Shown: one piece after another, positions 1 through 8,262 of the stretch
How the letters are laid out: the number at the start of each line of letters is the position of its first letter
How positions within the stretch are numbered: the stretch's first letter is position 1
Origin: Mycolicibacterium iranicum
GTDB taxonomy: Bacteria; Actinomycetota; Actinomycetes; Mycobacteriales; Mycobacteriaceae
Assembly: GCF_001650495.1 (NCBI RefSeq)
Contig: NZ_LWCS01000001.1
Span: forward strand, 248,001-312,000
DNA: 64,000 bases
Direction: 5' to 3'
Program-made: the position numbers and the translations under genes
Notes under the pieces: model-generated
The model's database searches: none
The model's input: only the letters and a program-made list of their open reading frames with translations
Told to the model about the DNA's origin: nothing

Positions 1-245
<245 letters not shown>

Positions 246-246
<1 letters not shown>

Positions 247-632
247 TGGCGATCCCGGACGCCGAACGCATTGCGGCCGCCCAGGCCTACATCAGCGCGC
301 TGGCCAGTCACCAGGCCGACGACGTGCCGTTCGCGCCGGGGTGCACACGGATCGAGATCGGTGTGAAGACGGGCTTCTCCGGAGATCATCTGCGTCGCAG
401 CCTCAATCGCGGTCTGCAGTACCGGGTCATCAAAGCCGTGACGACGCCGGAGTTCTCCGTCGACGGAGACACCGTGCGAGCACGATTCGAGCTGTCTACC
501 AAGCCGAAGCTGGCGGGCCGCAGCGTCGGCGCCCGTATCGACGAGACGTTCCTGATCCCGGCCGACGACCCTTCCGGGCGAGCACAGATCCACCACATCA
601 ACGCGTCCATCCGTCCGTTTCTCGCCGGTTAG
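246..632 (+). CDS. Small NTF2-like (DUF8021-type) protein of unknown function
   Basis: The protein has 128 residues and starts at a GTG that overlaps the fadA5 stop by one base. It has no signal peptide or membrane segment. The pattern of an N-terminal helix (AAQAYISALASHQADDVPFA) followed by alternating strands (FSVDGDTVRARFEL, IDETFLIPA) and a closing IHHINASIRPF strand suggests an NTF2/SnoaL-like cone fold, which in DUF8021-type proteins is often of unknown role. Its coupling to fadA5 suggests a role linked to steroid side-chain catabolism, perhaps a small ligand-binding or isomerase-like protein, but no catalytic residues can be assigned. The TAG stop also forms the first half of the -10 box of the next gene. 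Confidence 0.7.
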
Positions 633-635
633 GAT
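630..635 (+). promoter_or_regulatory. Putative -10 box (TAGGAT) of leaderless ddn-like promoter
   Basis: TAGGAT fits the mycobacterial TANNNT -10 consensus and ends six bases before the ATG at 642, so transcription would begin at or beside the A of the start codon. The first three bases are the stop codon of the upstream gene. No clear Shine-Dalgarno sequence precedes the ATG, which supports a leaderless mRNA. Confidence 0.45.
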
Positions 636-641
636 CTCCGC

Positions 642-1151
642 ATGGCCGAGAGCCCCAAGCCCCCGAAACCACTGAGCCCCAAGCAGGTCGAAGGCCTCAA
701 CTCCAACGCGGTCGGCACCGGCATCAAGTGGATGTCCCGGTTGAACACGTGGGTCTACAAAGCCACGGGCGGACGACTCGGAGCGAAGTGGCGCGGCGGA
801 TCGAACCGCTTCTCGGCGCCGCCGCCGGTGGGCATCCTGACCACGATCGGCCGCAAGTCCGGCGAACCCCGCGACAGTCCCCTGCTGTTCCTGCGCGAGG
901 GCGATCGCATCGTCCTGGTCGCTTCACAGGGTGGGCGTGCGACCAACCCCATGTGGTACCTGAACATCCAGGCCAATCCCGCAGTCACCTTCCAGTACAA
1001 GAACGAGAAGCTCAAGCTGGTCGCCCGGGATGCCACCGACGCCGAGCGCGACCATTACTGGCCCAAACTGGATGCGATCTACCCCGACTTCGCGAACTAC
1101 CGGACCTACACCGACCGCAAGATTCCCATCCTGATCTGCGACCCGGCTTAG
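642..1151 (+). CDS. ddn: F420-dependent nitroreductase/quinone reductase family protein (Ddn-like)
   Basis: This 169-residue protein belongs to the deazaflavin (F420)-dependent nitroreductase family, whose M. tuberculosis member Rv3547 (Ddn) reduces quinones and activates nitroimidazoles such as pretomanid. Family features are visible: the N-terminal amphipathic stretch, the core LTTIGRKSGEPRDSPLLFLREGDRIVLVAS strand region, the GGRATNPMWYLNIQANP F420-binding segment and the C-terminal FANYRTYTDRKIPILIC strand. Its position between fadA5 and the Rv3548c-like SDR (with an insertion) matches the M. tuberculosis gene order. The start is the only ATG that preserves the family N-terminus, and it lies immediately after a -10-like box. 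Prodrug activation itself is specific to some orthologs and cannot be read from sequence. Confidence 0.85.
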   Translation: MAESPKPPKPLSPKQVEGLNSNAVGTGIKWMSRLNTWVYKATGGRLGAKWRGGSNRFSAPPPVGILTTIGRKSGEPRDSPLLFLREGDRIVLVASQGGRATNPMWYLNIQANPAVTFQYKNEKLKLVARDATDAERDHYWPKLDAIYPDFANYRTYTDRKIPILICDPA

Positions 1152-1188
1152 CCTCAGCGTTCGCGATACCGCCCAGCAAACCGTCGAC

Positions 1189-1194
1189 TAGGCT
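1189..1194 (+). promoter_or_regulatory. Putative -10 box (TAGGCT) of leaderless glycosyltransferase promoter
   Basis: TAGGCT matches TANNNT and is followed by seven bases and then the ATG at 1202, with no Shine-Dalgarno sequence between. It would start the exopolysaccharide genes 1202-3156 independently of ddn. Confidence 0.4.
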
Positions 1195-1201
1195 CAGTCG
1201 C

Positions 1202-2104
1202 ATGGGCGACAGCGTGCCGGAACCGGGTCACGCGCGAATCGGTGTCGCCATCACGACGGTGGGACGGTGGGCCGCGCTTCGTGAGCTTCTCGGCGACCTC
1301 GCATCGCAAACTCGGCCTCCGCACGTGGTGGGCATCGCCCACCACGACTCTGCGGGGTCCTCGGAGCTGGATGCCGTGGTCGCACCGTTCGCCGACACTC
1401 TTCAGATCCGCACCGTGGTGAGCCCCCGTGGAATCTCCAACGGCCGCAACGCGGCAGCTGCGGCGATCGCCGACGATGTCGACTGGCTGTGGTTCCCCAA
1501 CGACACCAGCCGCGTCGACACGGATTTCCTGGAACGGATCGGGCGGCACTGCCGGCCACCCACGACCGTGATCGCCGTACAACTCGTCGACAGCGAAGGT
1601 CCCAGAAACCCACTGCCTGCTCCCGGAGCGGAGCCGACCCGGCGCACCGTATGGGGGGCGATGGAGCCGGCAACCCTCTTCCGGCGCGACGTATTCGAGG
1701 CGGTCGGCGGCTGGAACCTGGCCTTGGGTTCGGGTGCGGATACACCGTGGCAGTCCGGCGAAGGCCCCGATCTGTTGCTACGCATGGCCGACCGCGGAGA
1801 TCTCTCGGTCGCGTGGGTCGGTGACATCGTCGTACACGCGCAGACCGAGTTCGCCCACCTGCCGCCCGAGGAGCGCCGTCGCAAACAGCGAAGTTACGGC
1901 CGCGGCGCCGGTTACGTTCTGCGCACCTGGGATTACCCACTCTGGTACAAGGCTGCCCACCTGGTCGCAGCCGCCCTGATGCCGATCCGGAACCCGAAGA
2001 AATTCGGAGTGAGCGAGAGTTTCGCCCTGCTCGTCGGCCGCATCGAAGGTGTGCTGGGACGGACCTTTTCCACCAAAGGTGGCAACCAGGCAATCCTGCG
2101 ATGA
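1202..2104 (+). CDS. Family 2 glycosyltransferase
   Basis: The 300-residue protein starts RIGVAITTVGRWAALRELLGDLASQT, the first beta-alpha unit of a GT-A fold nucleotide-sugar binding domain. It continues with GISNGRNAAAA, then WLWFPNDTSRVDTDFLE, where the usual DDD/DXD metal-binding acidic motif reads NDTSRVD, and a later FEAVGGWNLALGSGADTPWQSGEGPDLLLRMA acceptor/catalytic segment typical of rhamnosyl- and galactosyltransferase-like GT2 enzymes. It is probably cytoplasmic or membrane-peripheral and adds a sugar to a lipid-linked exopolysaccharide unit. Its last codons overlap the next gene as ATGA. The long open frame extends upstream through ddn, but the ATG at 1202 is the first that fits the family N-terminus. 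Donor sugar unknown. Confidence 0.8.
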   Translation: MGDSVPEPGHARIGVAITTVGRWAALRELLGDLASQTRPPHVVGIAHHDSAGSSELDAVVAPFADTLQIRTVVSPRGISNGRNAAAAAIADDVDWLWFPNDTSRVDTDFLERIGRHCRPPTTVIAVQLVDSEGPRNPLPAPGAEPTRRTVWGAMEPATLFRRDVFEAVGGWNLALGSGADTPWQSGEGPDLLLRMADRGDLSVAWVGDIVVHAQTEFAHLPPEERRRKQRSYGRGAGYVLRTWDYPLWYKAAHLVAAALMPIRNPKKFGVSESFALLVGRIEGVLGRTFSTKGGNQAILR

Positions 2105-3156
2105 CGTACGGGAACAGGACACTTGCTCGTCTGCTGTCCGTCGTCCTGATCGGCTTCGCCACCCTGTCCTGCGGGACGCGCGCTCCGCAGGTCGACATCG
2201 GGATGACCGTGCACTCGCGGGGTGCCGACAGCGCCGCCGTGAAACGCCAGTTCGAGGTCATGGCCGCGATGAACGTCACCTGGGTGAGGGTGGACATCGA
2301 TTGGTCTGCGGTGGAAAGCCAACGGGGACAGTTCGACTGGTCATACCCCGACATGGTTGTCGACGAAGCAGCTGCACGGGGAATGAAGGTGCTGGCGGTC
2401 GTGTCGTTCACCCCTGAATGGGCTCGCCCCTCCACCCCGGGTGACAGCGTCTCGGCACGCCGCTCCCGACCCGAAAACCTTTCCGAGTGGGCGGATTTTG
2501 CGCGCGTCACCACCGAGCGCTACGCACCCCGCGGCGTGCACAGCTGGGAAATCTGGAACGAACCCAACACGACCAACTTCTGGCCACAGCGGCCCGACAT
2601 CAACGAGTACGGAACCCTGTTCTGGGTTGCCGCCGACGCGATACGGGAGGTCGATCCGGACGCCACGATACTCATCGGCGGTCTCGGCCCGAAGTTCGAG
2701 GAACCCGACGCCGAGATCCCACCCGCCGATTACCTCGAGCAGCTCTACGCCAACGGCGCCGCCAAACGGGCCGACGGCGTCGCAGCTCATCCCTACAGCT
2801 TTCCCGCCCTTCCGATGGAAGACCCACAGCGGATGATCGGCGGCTTCAAAGATCTACCTGCGCTGCGTGCCGTGATGGAACGCCACGGAGACGGGGCGAA
2901 GAAGATATGGATAACCGAGTTCGGCGCACCGACAGGTGAGGGACCGCATGCGGTCTCAGAGGACGCCCAGGCGACCGCGCTACTGGAGGCGCGCAAGCAG
3001 ACCGCCCAGTGGGACTGGGCCGGACCGCTGATCTACTACGAATTGGTCGACGGCGGACCGAACCTCACCGACACCGAGCAGAATTTCGGTGTGCTGCATG
3101 AAGACCTCAGCCCGAAGCCTGCCGCAGATGCGCTGATCGAATCCGGGGAGGGCTAG
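2101..3156 (+). CDS. PslG-like glycoside hydrolase lipoprotein (GH39/GH5-type clan A)
   Basis: This 351-residue protein has a TIM-barrel clan A glycoside hydrolase pattern. The acid/base glutamate is E154 in WNEPN and the nucleophile is E273 in ITEFGAPTG; MNVTWVRVDIDWSAVE is the beta-2 region. An N-terminal hydrophobic signal ending ATLSC at Cys24 suggests a lipoprotein, although Thr at -3 is not ideal for a lipobox, so it may be anchored outside the membrane. It overlaps the glycosyltransferase gene as ATGA, so both are one operon. By analogy with PslG in the Pseudomonas Psl operon, it would trim or process the exopolysaccharide made by the neighbouring genes. The substrate is not readable from sequence. 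Confidence 0.8.
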   Translation: MTYGNRTLARLLSVVLIGFATLSCGTRAPQVDIGMTVHSRGADSAAVKRQFEVMAAMNVTWVRVDIDWSAVESQRGQFDWSYPDMVVDEAAARGMKVLAVVSFTPEWARPSTPGDSVSARRSRPENLSEWADFARVTTERYAPRGVHSWEIWNEPNTTNFWPQRPDINEYGTLFWVAADAIREVDPDATILIGGLGPKFEEPDAEIPPADYLEQLYANGAAKRADGVAAHPYSFPALPMEDPQRMIGGFKDLPALRAVMERHGDGAKKIWITEFGAPTGEGPHAVSEDAQATALLEARKQTAQWDWAGPLIYYELVDGGPNLTDTEQNFGVLHEDLSPKPAADALIESGEG

Positions 3157-3160
3157 ACGA

Positions 3161-4297
3161 TCATGCCTTGGCGAGTTCATCCGCCACGGCTTCAGCGGCC
3201 GGTCGTAGCGACAGCCCCGACTGGCGGGCAGTGACGTGGGCCCAGCCGCGTGCTGCGAGTTCGGCACGGTCGCCGTCACTGGTGCCGTACCTGCGCAGTA
3301 GCGGCACCAGGGATTTCGCCTCGTAGGGGTCGAAGTAATCCGCGCCGTCACCGCATGTCTCACGCAGCGCCGGGATGTCGGATGCGAGGACGCCGGTGCG
3401 AGAAGCCATGGCTTCGATCGGCGGAAGTCCGGCACCCTCATGCAGCGAAGGCATGACCAGAAAGTCTGCACCGGCGACCAGCGCGCGCAGCACGGCGAAG
3501 TCGAGTCGACCCATCACCTCCACGCGATCGCCCAGCTCAGCGGCGAGCGCACGCACCCGGTCGTCCCCGTCTCGCAGCGCTTCACCGCTGCCTGCAATGA
3601 CCAGCTTCTGCGGAATCTCCTGCATGGCTTCGGCATACGCGGCGAGCAGCAACGGCAGGTTCTTGTGCCACTTTGTATTGCCGACGTAGAGCAGATACGG
3701 CTCCTCGACGGGCGCGAGGCCCCGATCCGCGGGAGTGAACCATTCGTCGTCGACCGGAATGGGGGTGACCATCACCGGTGCAGACGGTGCCATGTCCGTC
3801 ACACAGGCGGCGGTCGCCAGCGACGGTGTGAAGATCTTGCGAGACCGGCGCACGTCCAGGTTGAGCATCACCCGGGCGTAGCCTTGTCGCACCCGATTAT
3901 GCCCGCTGAGCTCTTCTCTCATGATGTGCAGCGTGTCGTGCACGGTGACGAACAACAGCATCGTGCGATTGCCGGGGCTCAGGGCCGCGAGCGGGAACGG
4001 GTAGTGCGGGACCCAGAATCCGCGTGGACGAACACTTTTCAGCGCGCGCTTCCAAGACCTCTGCTCGGACAGCGAATACATCGGCGCCACCTCGTCTTCG
4101 GAGATGACGGCCGTGCTCTCGCGCAATGACGGTGTCGCGTGCTCATTGGCCAGGACCGCCAGCGTCATCCCGCGATCGGCGAACACCTCCTCCAGATGGG
4201 GCAGCAACGTGCCGATGTAGGTGCCGATACCGCTCTGCCGAAGGTGACGGGCGTCGAAGAGTAGGTCGACGCGCCCACCCACCAACGATGCAGCCAT
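3161..4297 (-). CDS. Family 4 glycosyltransferase
   Basis: The 378-residue protein is a GT-B fold, GT4-type retaining glycosyltransferase. The N-terminal domain begins VDLLFDARHLRQSGIGTYIGTLLPHL, and the C-terminal donor domain shows LLYVGNTKWHKNLPLLLAAYA, KLVIAGSG, VMGRLDFAVLRALVAGADFLVMPSLHEGAGLPPIEAMASRTGVLASD, which contains the E-x7-E motif. It is encoded last in the leftward operon 6411-3161, two bases after the epimerase gene, and ends only 4 bp from the converging hydrolase gene. It likely extends the repeat unit of the same polysaccharide. Sugar specificity, perhaps mannosyl given the family, is not determinable. Confidence 0.85.
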   Translation of the reverse strand: MAASLVGGRVDLLFDARHLRQSGIGTYIGTLLPHLEEVFADRGMTLAVLANEHATPSLRESTAVISEDEVAPMYSLSEQRSWKRALKSVRPRGFWVPHYPFPLAALSPGNRTMLLFVTVHDTLHIMREELSGHNRVRQGYARVMLNLDVRRSRKIFTPSLATAACVTDMAPSAPVMVTPIPVDDEWFTPADRGLAPVEEPYLLYVGNTKWHKNLPLLLAAYAEAMQEIPQKLVIAGSGEALRDGDDRVRALAAELGDRVEVMGRLDFAVLRALVAGADFLVMPSLHEGAGLPPIEAMASRTGVLASDIPALRETCGDGADYFDPYEAKSLVPLLRRYGTSDGDRAELAARGWAHVTARQSGLSLRPAAEAVADELAKA

Positions 4298-4299
4298 GG

Positions 4300-5253
4300 C
4301 TATGTGAGGCGTCCTTCAAGCTGTGGCAGGAAGTCAGGTTTGTCCCACATGCGTTTGAGGGTCTCGTCGAGCTCATGTTCGGGGCTCCAGCCGAAGACGT
4401 CCTTGATCCGTGAGATGTCCGCGCCCAGGAACGGGCGGTCCACTGCGCGCATCCGGCTCTCGTCCTGGCGTACCTCGAATTCCAGACCGAGCACCGACCG
4501 CATCCGGTCGACGATCTCGTTGACGGAGTATTGATGGCCGCTGCCCAGGTTGACGACCTCACAGGTGCCTACCTCCGGAGAGGACCCGAGCGCTGCGGCC
4601 GCGAAACCGCCTGCGGCGTCCAGAACGTCGATGTAGTCGCGCTTGGGCCAGGTATTGCCGAGATAGATGGCCTCAGGGTTCTCGCGCAACTGGACGACTA
4701 TGGCAGGAAGAAGGTGCGGGTTGGTCTCACCCGGGCCGATGACGTTGAACAAACGAACAATGACCCCGGAGAGTCCGCGGCTGGCAGCGAGCGCACGGAC
4801 GTACACCTCGCCCTGCTCTTTTGTATAGCCGTAGATGTCAACAGGTTCCACGACGGATTCGAACTCGCGGTGAGCTGCCTCATCGGGCCGATACACCGCT
4901 CCGCTGCTGGCGAACACGAAGCGGGTGCCGGATGCGCAGGCGGCGAGCAGGTTCACCGTGCCTGTCACATTGGTCGCGACGGCGTTGGCCGGGTCGCTGT
5001 CGCACTCGGGGATGTAGTGGATCGCCGCGAGATGGACGATGACGTCAGGAGCGACCTCATCGATCAGCGCTTTCGTCGCTGCTGCATCGCGGATGTCCAC
5101 GCGCCGGAAGGTGAACCCGTCCGGCTTACCCTCGAGCCATTCGGGGGTGCCGTAGCGCAGCAGGTCGGCGACCACCACGTCGGCGCGAGATTTGAGGTAG
5201 CGCACCAATTCTTTGCCGACGAAACCCGCACCACCCGTGACCATGATCCGCAT
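4300..5253 (-). CDS. NAD(P)-dependent sugar-nucleotide epimerase/dehydratase
   Basis: The 317-residue extended SDR has the N-terminal Rossmann motif GGAGFVG (residues 7-13), a conserved HLAA segment, the FASSGAVY active-site strand and the catalytic pair Y141-x3-K145. These are hallmarks of UDP-glucose 4-epimerase and GDP-mannose/dTDP-glucose dehydratase families. The phrase NVTGTVNLL and the RDYIDVLDAAGGF segment favour an epimerase or reductase of the NAD-dependent epimerase/dehydratase family. It sits between two GT4 genes in one operon, so it should supply the activated sugar that one of them uses. The exact reaction (4-epimerase versus reductase) cannot be fixed from sequence alone. Confidence 0.85.
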   Translation of the reverse strand: MRIMVTGGAGFVGKELVRYLKSRADVVVADLLRYGTPEWLEGKPDGFTFRRVDIRDAAATKALIDEVAPDVIVHLAAIHYIPECDSDPANAVATNVTGTVNLLAACASGTRFVFASSGAVYRPDEAAHREFESVVEPVDIYGYTKEQGEVYVRALAASRGLSGVIVRLFNVIGPGETNPHLLPAIVVQLRENPEAIYLGNTWPKRDYIDVLDAAGGFAAAALGSSPEVGTCEVVNLGSGHQYSVNEIVDRMRSVLGLEFEVRQDESRMRAVDRPFLGADISRIKDVFGWSPEHELDETLKRMWDKPDFLPQLEGRLT

Positions 5254-5277
5254 GTATCGCTCCCTGCTTCTCGCGCC

Positions 5278-6411
5278 TTACGGCTTGCCCCGCCCCGCAA
5301 CTGCCAGGACGTGTGTCTCCAGTGTCTTCGCGATATGCGACCAGTCCAGCGAATCCGCGCCGCTCGAACCGGCCTGCGAATAGACGTCCCAATCGGCCTC
5401 CGCCGCGAGCAGCGCCTCGGCGAAGTCCGCCTCCGCGGTGCCGCAGACCACCCCGGCGCCGTACTGTTTGACGACGTCCCTTGCTCCGTTCTCGGGGAAG
5501 TCAGCGGTCACCACGGGTAGCCCGCTGGCCATCGCCTCAGCGATGACCCGAGGGAATCCCTCTCTGCGACTTGGCATTCCGAGCACCAAAGATCGCGCCA
5601 GCAGGTCGATCTTCTGTTCTTCGTCGACGGACCCGAGGACGTGGACCCGGGATGCGACCGGAGAGCGGCGTGCGTGGTCTTCGATGTGGCCGCGCGACGG
5701 CCCGTCCCCGGCGATCACCAGATCACCCGAGAAACCGCGATCGGCCGCGAGAGCGAATGCGTCGATCAGTAGTGGCAAGTTCTTGTGCGGGGCCAGGCGG
5801 CCGACGTAGAGCGCCCCGGAACGTTCTGCACGCGGCGCGCAGCGGTACCGAGAGGCGACGATGCCGCTGGGAAGAACTCCGCATTCTTGTTGCGACTGTT
5901 GGCGTATCGCCTCGGCGACCGCCACGCTGACCGCGAAGTTCATCCCCACTCTTTTCGGCAGCCGCGCCTGGAGCACGCGCAGGAACGGGTCTTCGCGGAT
6001 CTCGCACCAGTGCACGGCACTGCGCGCCCTGACGGCTCCCGGAAGCGCCGCGATGTGCATGAGCGGCCACTCGTTCAGAAGAAAGAAGTCGTACTGTTCG
6101 CTGCGCGCGAGGCGCCGCACGGCGGCGCTGAATCTGAAAATGTCAGTCCAATTGCGGCGCATGGCGGCGATCCGGGGAGCTTTGTAGCGACCGCTGTTCG
6201 GATTACGGCGGACCCTCACCCCGTTCATCGTCTCGTCGTCGGCAAGGCCGGGTTGATGACCGATGCAGAAGACGTCCACGTGATGGCCGCGGCGGATCAT
6301 CGCTTCCCCCAACTCCTGGAAGAAGATCTCCTGTCCGCCCACACTCGGGTAGTAGAGCTCGGTAAGGAACGCCAACCGCAACGGCCGCCCCTGGCCCGAC
6401 CCCACATGCAT
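5278..6411 (-). CDS. Family 4 glycosyltransferase
   Basis: The 377-residue GT-B enzyme is the first gene of the leftward operon (GT4, epimerase, GT4). The N-terminal domain has LRLAFLTELYYPSVGGQEIFFQELGEAM, with the glycine-rich acceptor loop SVGGQE typical of GT4. The C-terminal domain has LYVGRLAPHKNLPLLIDAFA, LVIAGDGPSR, VLGSVDEEQKIDLLARSLVLGMPSRREGFPRVIAEAMASGLPVV with the E-x7-E motif. Acceptor and donor are unknown; the closest broad families are phosphatidylinositol mannosyl- and capsular glycosyltransferases. The ATG start at 6411 gives an N-terminal tail of about 12 residues before the first strand; a slightly later start is possible. Confidence 0.82.
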   Translation of the reverse strand: MHVGSGQGRPLRLAFLTELYYPSVGGQEIFFQELGEAMIRRGHHVDVFCIGHQPGLADDETMNGVRVRRNPNSGRYKAPRIAAMRRNWTDIFRFSAAVRRLARSEQYDFFLLNEWPLMHIAALPGAVRARSAVHWCEIREDPFLRVLQARLPKRVGMNFAVSVAVAEAIRQQSQQECGVLPSGIVASRYRCAPRAERSGALYVGRLAPHKNLPLLIDAFALAADRGFSGDLVIAGDGPSRGHIEDHARRSPVASRVHVLGSVDEEQKIDLLARSLVLGMPSRREGFPRVIAEAMASGLPVVTADFPENGARDVVKQYGAGVVCGTAEADFAEALLAAEADWDVYSQAGSSGADSLDWSHIAKTLETHVLAVAGRGKP

Positions 6412-6497
6412 CCGTTCAGTCCCCCATAGCCGAATTCGGTGTCATCGGACCTAGCTGGCTGTGTCGTGCCCCCGATCGGGTCAGATGCTACCTGCGA

Positions 6498-6512
6498 ATC
6501 GCGGCTCGCGAT
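6498..6512. repeat. Short GC-rich palindrome between divergent genes
   Basis: The palindrome has arms ATCGCG and CGCGAT separated by GCT. It lies in the 210-bp region between the leftward glycosyltransferase operon and the rightward GAF gene. It could be an operator for either promoter, or a chance GC palindrome. Apart from this palindrome and the GAF -10 box, nothing else recognisable was seen in 6412-6621. Confidence 0.25.
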
Positions 6513-6609
6513 GTTCGTTTGCTAGCGGCAGTTTCCATACCGGCCGCGCCGGCCGCGAGCCCAGCGACCTTAGTCGCCAACAACTGCGCGGGCAATGGCT
6601 GTACAGGAC

Positions 6610-6615
6610 TATCGT
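6610..6615 (+). promoter_or_regulatory. Putative -10 box (TATCGT) of leaderless GAF-protein promoter
   Basis: TATCGT fits TANNNT and ends six bases before the GTG at 6622. No Shine-Dalgarno sequence is present, so a leaderless transcript starting at the GTG is likely. Confidence 0.4.
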
Positions 6616-6621
6616 TAGCGA

Positions 6622-7317
6622 GTGACCTCAATACCAGGCTTCGACGCCCGGCTCAACAGCATGGTCGAAGAGCAGGCGGCGAAGGCCCACCAAACTCCGG
6701 ATGAGTACGTCGCCCAGGCGGTCGCCACCCAACTGATGGCCGACGTCACACGTCGCAAAGAAGACCACACAGAGTTGCTGGCGCGTCTGTCCGACGCCGA
6801 TATCAAAGTTGCCGAGCAGTCCGCCGGACCGCAATCGGTGGTTGCCGATCCCGAGCGGCTGCAGGCCCTCTACGCCACCGGCCTGTTGGATGCACCGCGC
6901 GAGCAGGTCTACGACCGCATCGCGGACATGGCTGCGAGTGCTCTGGCGGTACCCGGTGCGGCCATTTCGTTGGTGGACGTCGACCGGCAGTTCTTCGTCA
7001 GCATGCACGGCTCGCCCGCAGAGGCACCAGAAGATCGGCAGACCTCGATCGACCGTTCGGTGTGTCAGTACGCGGTCGCGTCAGGGCAGCCGCTGGTGAT
7101 TCCCGACGCCCGGGAAGATCCGGTGCTCAAGTACAACCCCGCGGTCACCGACGGCACCGTCGTCTCCTACCTCGGTATCCCGTTGATCGACAGCGGCAAC
7201 CATGCCATCGGGACGCTCTGCGTGTGGGATACCAATCCCCGTCAGTGGACGTCGGGCCACGTGATGACGCTGCGCGATCTGGCACAGCTGGCGACCGACC
7301 GGATCTTCGACAAATAG
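6622..7317 (+). CDS. GAF-domain protein with CopG/Arc-like N-terminal segment
   Basis: The 231-residue soluble protein has two parts. Residues 1-60 (FDARLNSMVEEQAAKAHQTP, then DEYVAQAVATQLM) resemble a ribbon-helix-helix or helical dimerisation segment. Residues about 75-230 form a GAF domain of the type found alone or before sensor kinases: RLQALYATGLLDAPREQVYDRIADMAA, ISLVDVDRQFFVSMHG, DRSVCQYAVASGQPLVIPDA, YLGIPLIDSGNHAIGTLCVWD. Such GAF domains bind small ligands, nucleotides or redox cofactors. No output domain follows. The single cysteine in RSVCQYA is a conserved feature of this GAF subfamily. Function unknown; a standalone sensor or DNA-binding sensor is possible. It ends 8 bp before the converging SDR gene. 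Confidence 0.75.
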   Translation: MTSIPGFDARLNSMVEEQAAKAHQTPDEYVAQAVATQLMADVTRRKEDHTELLARLSDADIKVAEQSAGPQSVVADPERLQALYATGLLDAPREQVYDRIADMAASALAVPGAAISLVDVDRQFFVSMHGSPAEAPEDRQTSIDRSVCQYAVASGQPLVIPDAREDPVLKYNPAVTDGTVVSYLGIPLIDSGNHAIGTLCVWDTNPRQWTSGHVMTLRDLAQLATDRIFDK

Positions 7318-7325
7318 GGTCGGGA

Positions 7326-8231
7326 TCAGGCTCCGTAGACGGGGACCGGGGTGCGCGCCTTTGCGAGCAGATCGGTGACGACGGGACCGAGCTCGGCGGG
7401 GTCCCACTTGGCACCCTTGTCGATTTCCGGCCCGTGCGCCCATCCTTCGGCCACCCGAATCTTGCCACCCTCGACCTCGAACATCTTGCCGGTGACGTCG
7501 CGGGACTCGACAGAGCCGAGCCACACCACCAGCGGTGAGATGTTCTCGGGCGCCATCGCGTCGAAATCCTTGTCCTGCGTGGCCATCATGTCGGCGAAAA
7601 CAGTCTCGGTCATCCGCGTGCGGGCCGACGGCGCGATCGCGTTGACGCTCACGCCGTATCGTCCCATCTCGGCCGCCGCGACAAGAGTCAGCGCGGCAAT
7701 GCCCGCCTTGGCGGCGCTGTAGTTGGCCTGCCCGACGCTGCCCTGCAAACCTGCGCCGGAACTCGTGTTGATGATGCGTGCATCGACGGTTTCGCCGGCC
7801 TTGGACTTCGCCCGCCAGTAAGCAGCGGCGTGCTTCATGGTGGCGAAGTGGCCTTTCAGGTGCACCGAAGTGACGGCGTCGAATTCTTCTTCGCTGGTGT
7901 TGGCGAACATTCGGTCGCGCACAATCCCGGCGTTGTTGACCAGAATGTCGAGCCCGCCGAACGCGTCCACCGCGGTCTGAATGAGACCTTCGGCCTGGGC
8001 CCAGTCGGCGACGTTGGCACCACTGGTCACGGCTTCGCCTCCGGCGGCTGTGATCTCGTCGACGACAGACTGGGCGGCGCTACCACCGCCGGCGGGCGAC
8101 CCGTCGAGGCCGACGCCGATGTCGTTGACGACGACCCGCGCCCCCTCCGCCGCGAACGCCAGCGCGTGCGCCCTCCCGATTCCGCCACCGGCACCCGTCA
8201 CGATGACCACGCGGCCGTCGAGCAATCCCAT
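7326..8231 (-). CDS. Steroid-locus short-chain dehydrogenase (Rv3548c-like)
   Basis: The 301-residue classical/divergent SDR starts MGLLDGRVVIVTGAGGGIGR (TGxxxGIG cofactor motif), followed by NNAG and the YSAAK catalytic pair. The extra insertions after the first strand (GVGLDGSPAGGGSAAQ) and a longer C-terminus are typical of the 17-beta-hydroxysteroid dehydrogenase 4/MFE-like branch that acts on 3-hydroxyacyl-CoA. The position downstream of the Rv3549c-like SDR and divergent from echA20 matches Rv3548c of M. tuberculosis, which belongs to the KstR2 regulon. The likely role is an NAD(P)-dependent oxidation in ring C/D beta-oxidation. The exact substrate is not visible from sequence. The ATG at 8231 is chosen because it places the Rossmann motif at the N-terminus. 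Confidence 0.85.
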   Translation of the reverse strand: MGLLDGRVVIVTGAGGGIGRAHALAFAAEGARVVVNDIGVGLDGSPAGGGSAAQSVVDEITAAGGEAVTSGANVADWAQAEGLIQTAVDAFGGLDILVNNAGIVRDRMFANTSEEEFDAVTSVHLKGHFATMKHAAAYWRAKSKAGETVDARIINTSSGAGLQGSVGQANYSAAKAGIAALTLVAAAEMGRYGVSVNAIAPSARTRMTETVFADMMATQDKDFDAMAPENISPLVVWLGSVESRDVTGKMFEVEGGKIRVAEGWAHGPEIDKGAKWDPAELGPVVTDLLAKARTPVPVYGA

Positions 8232-8262
8232 TGCTGTGTCTCCTTGGTTTGGTGTCGTCTTC

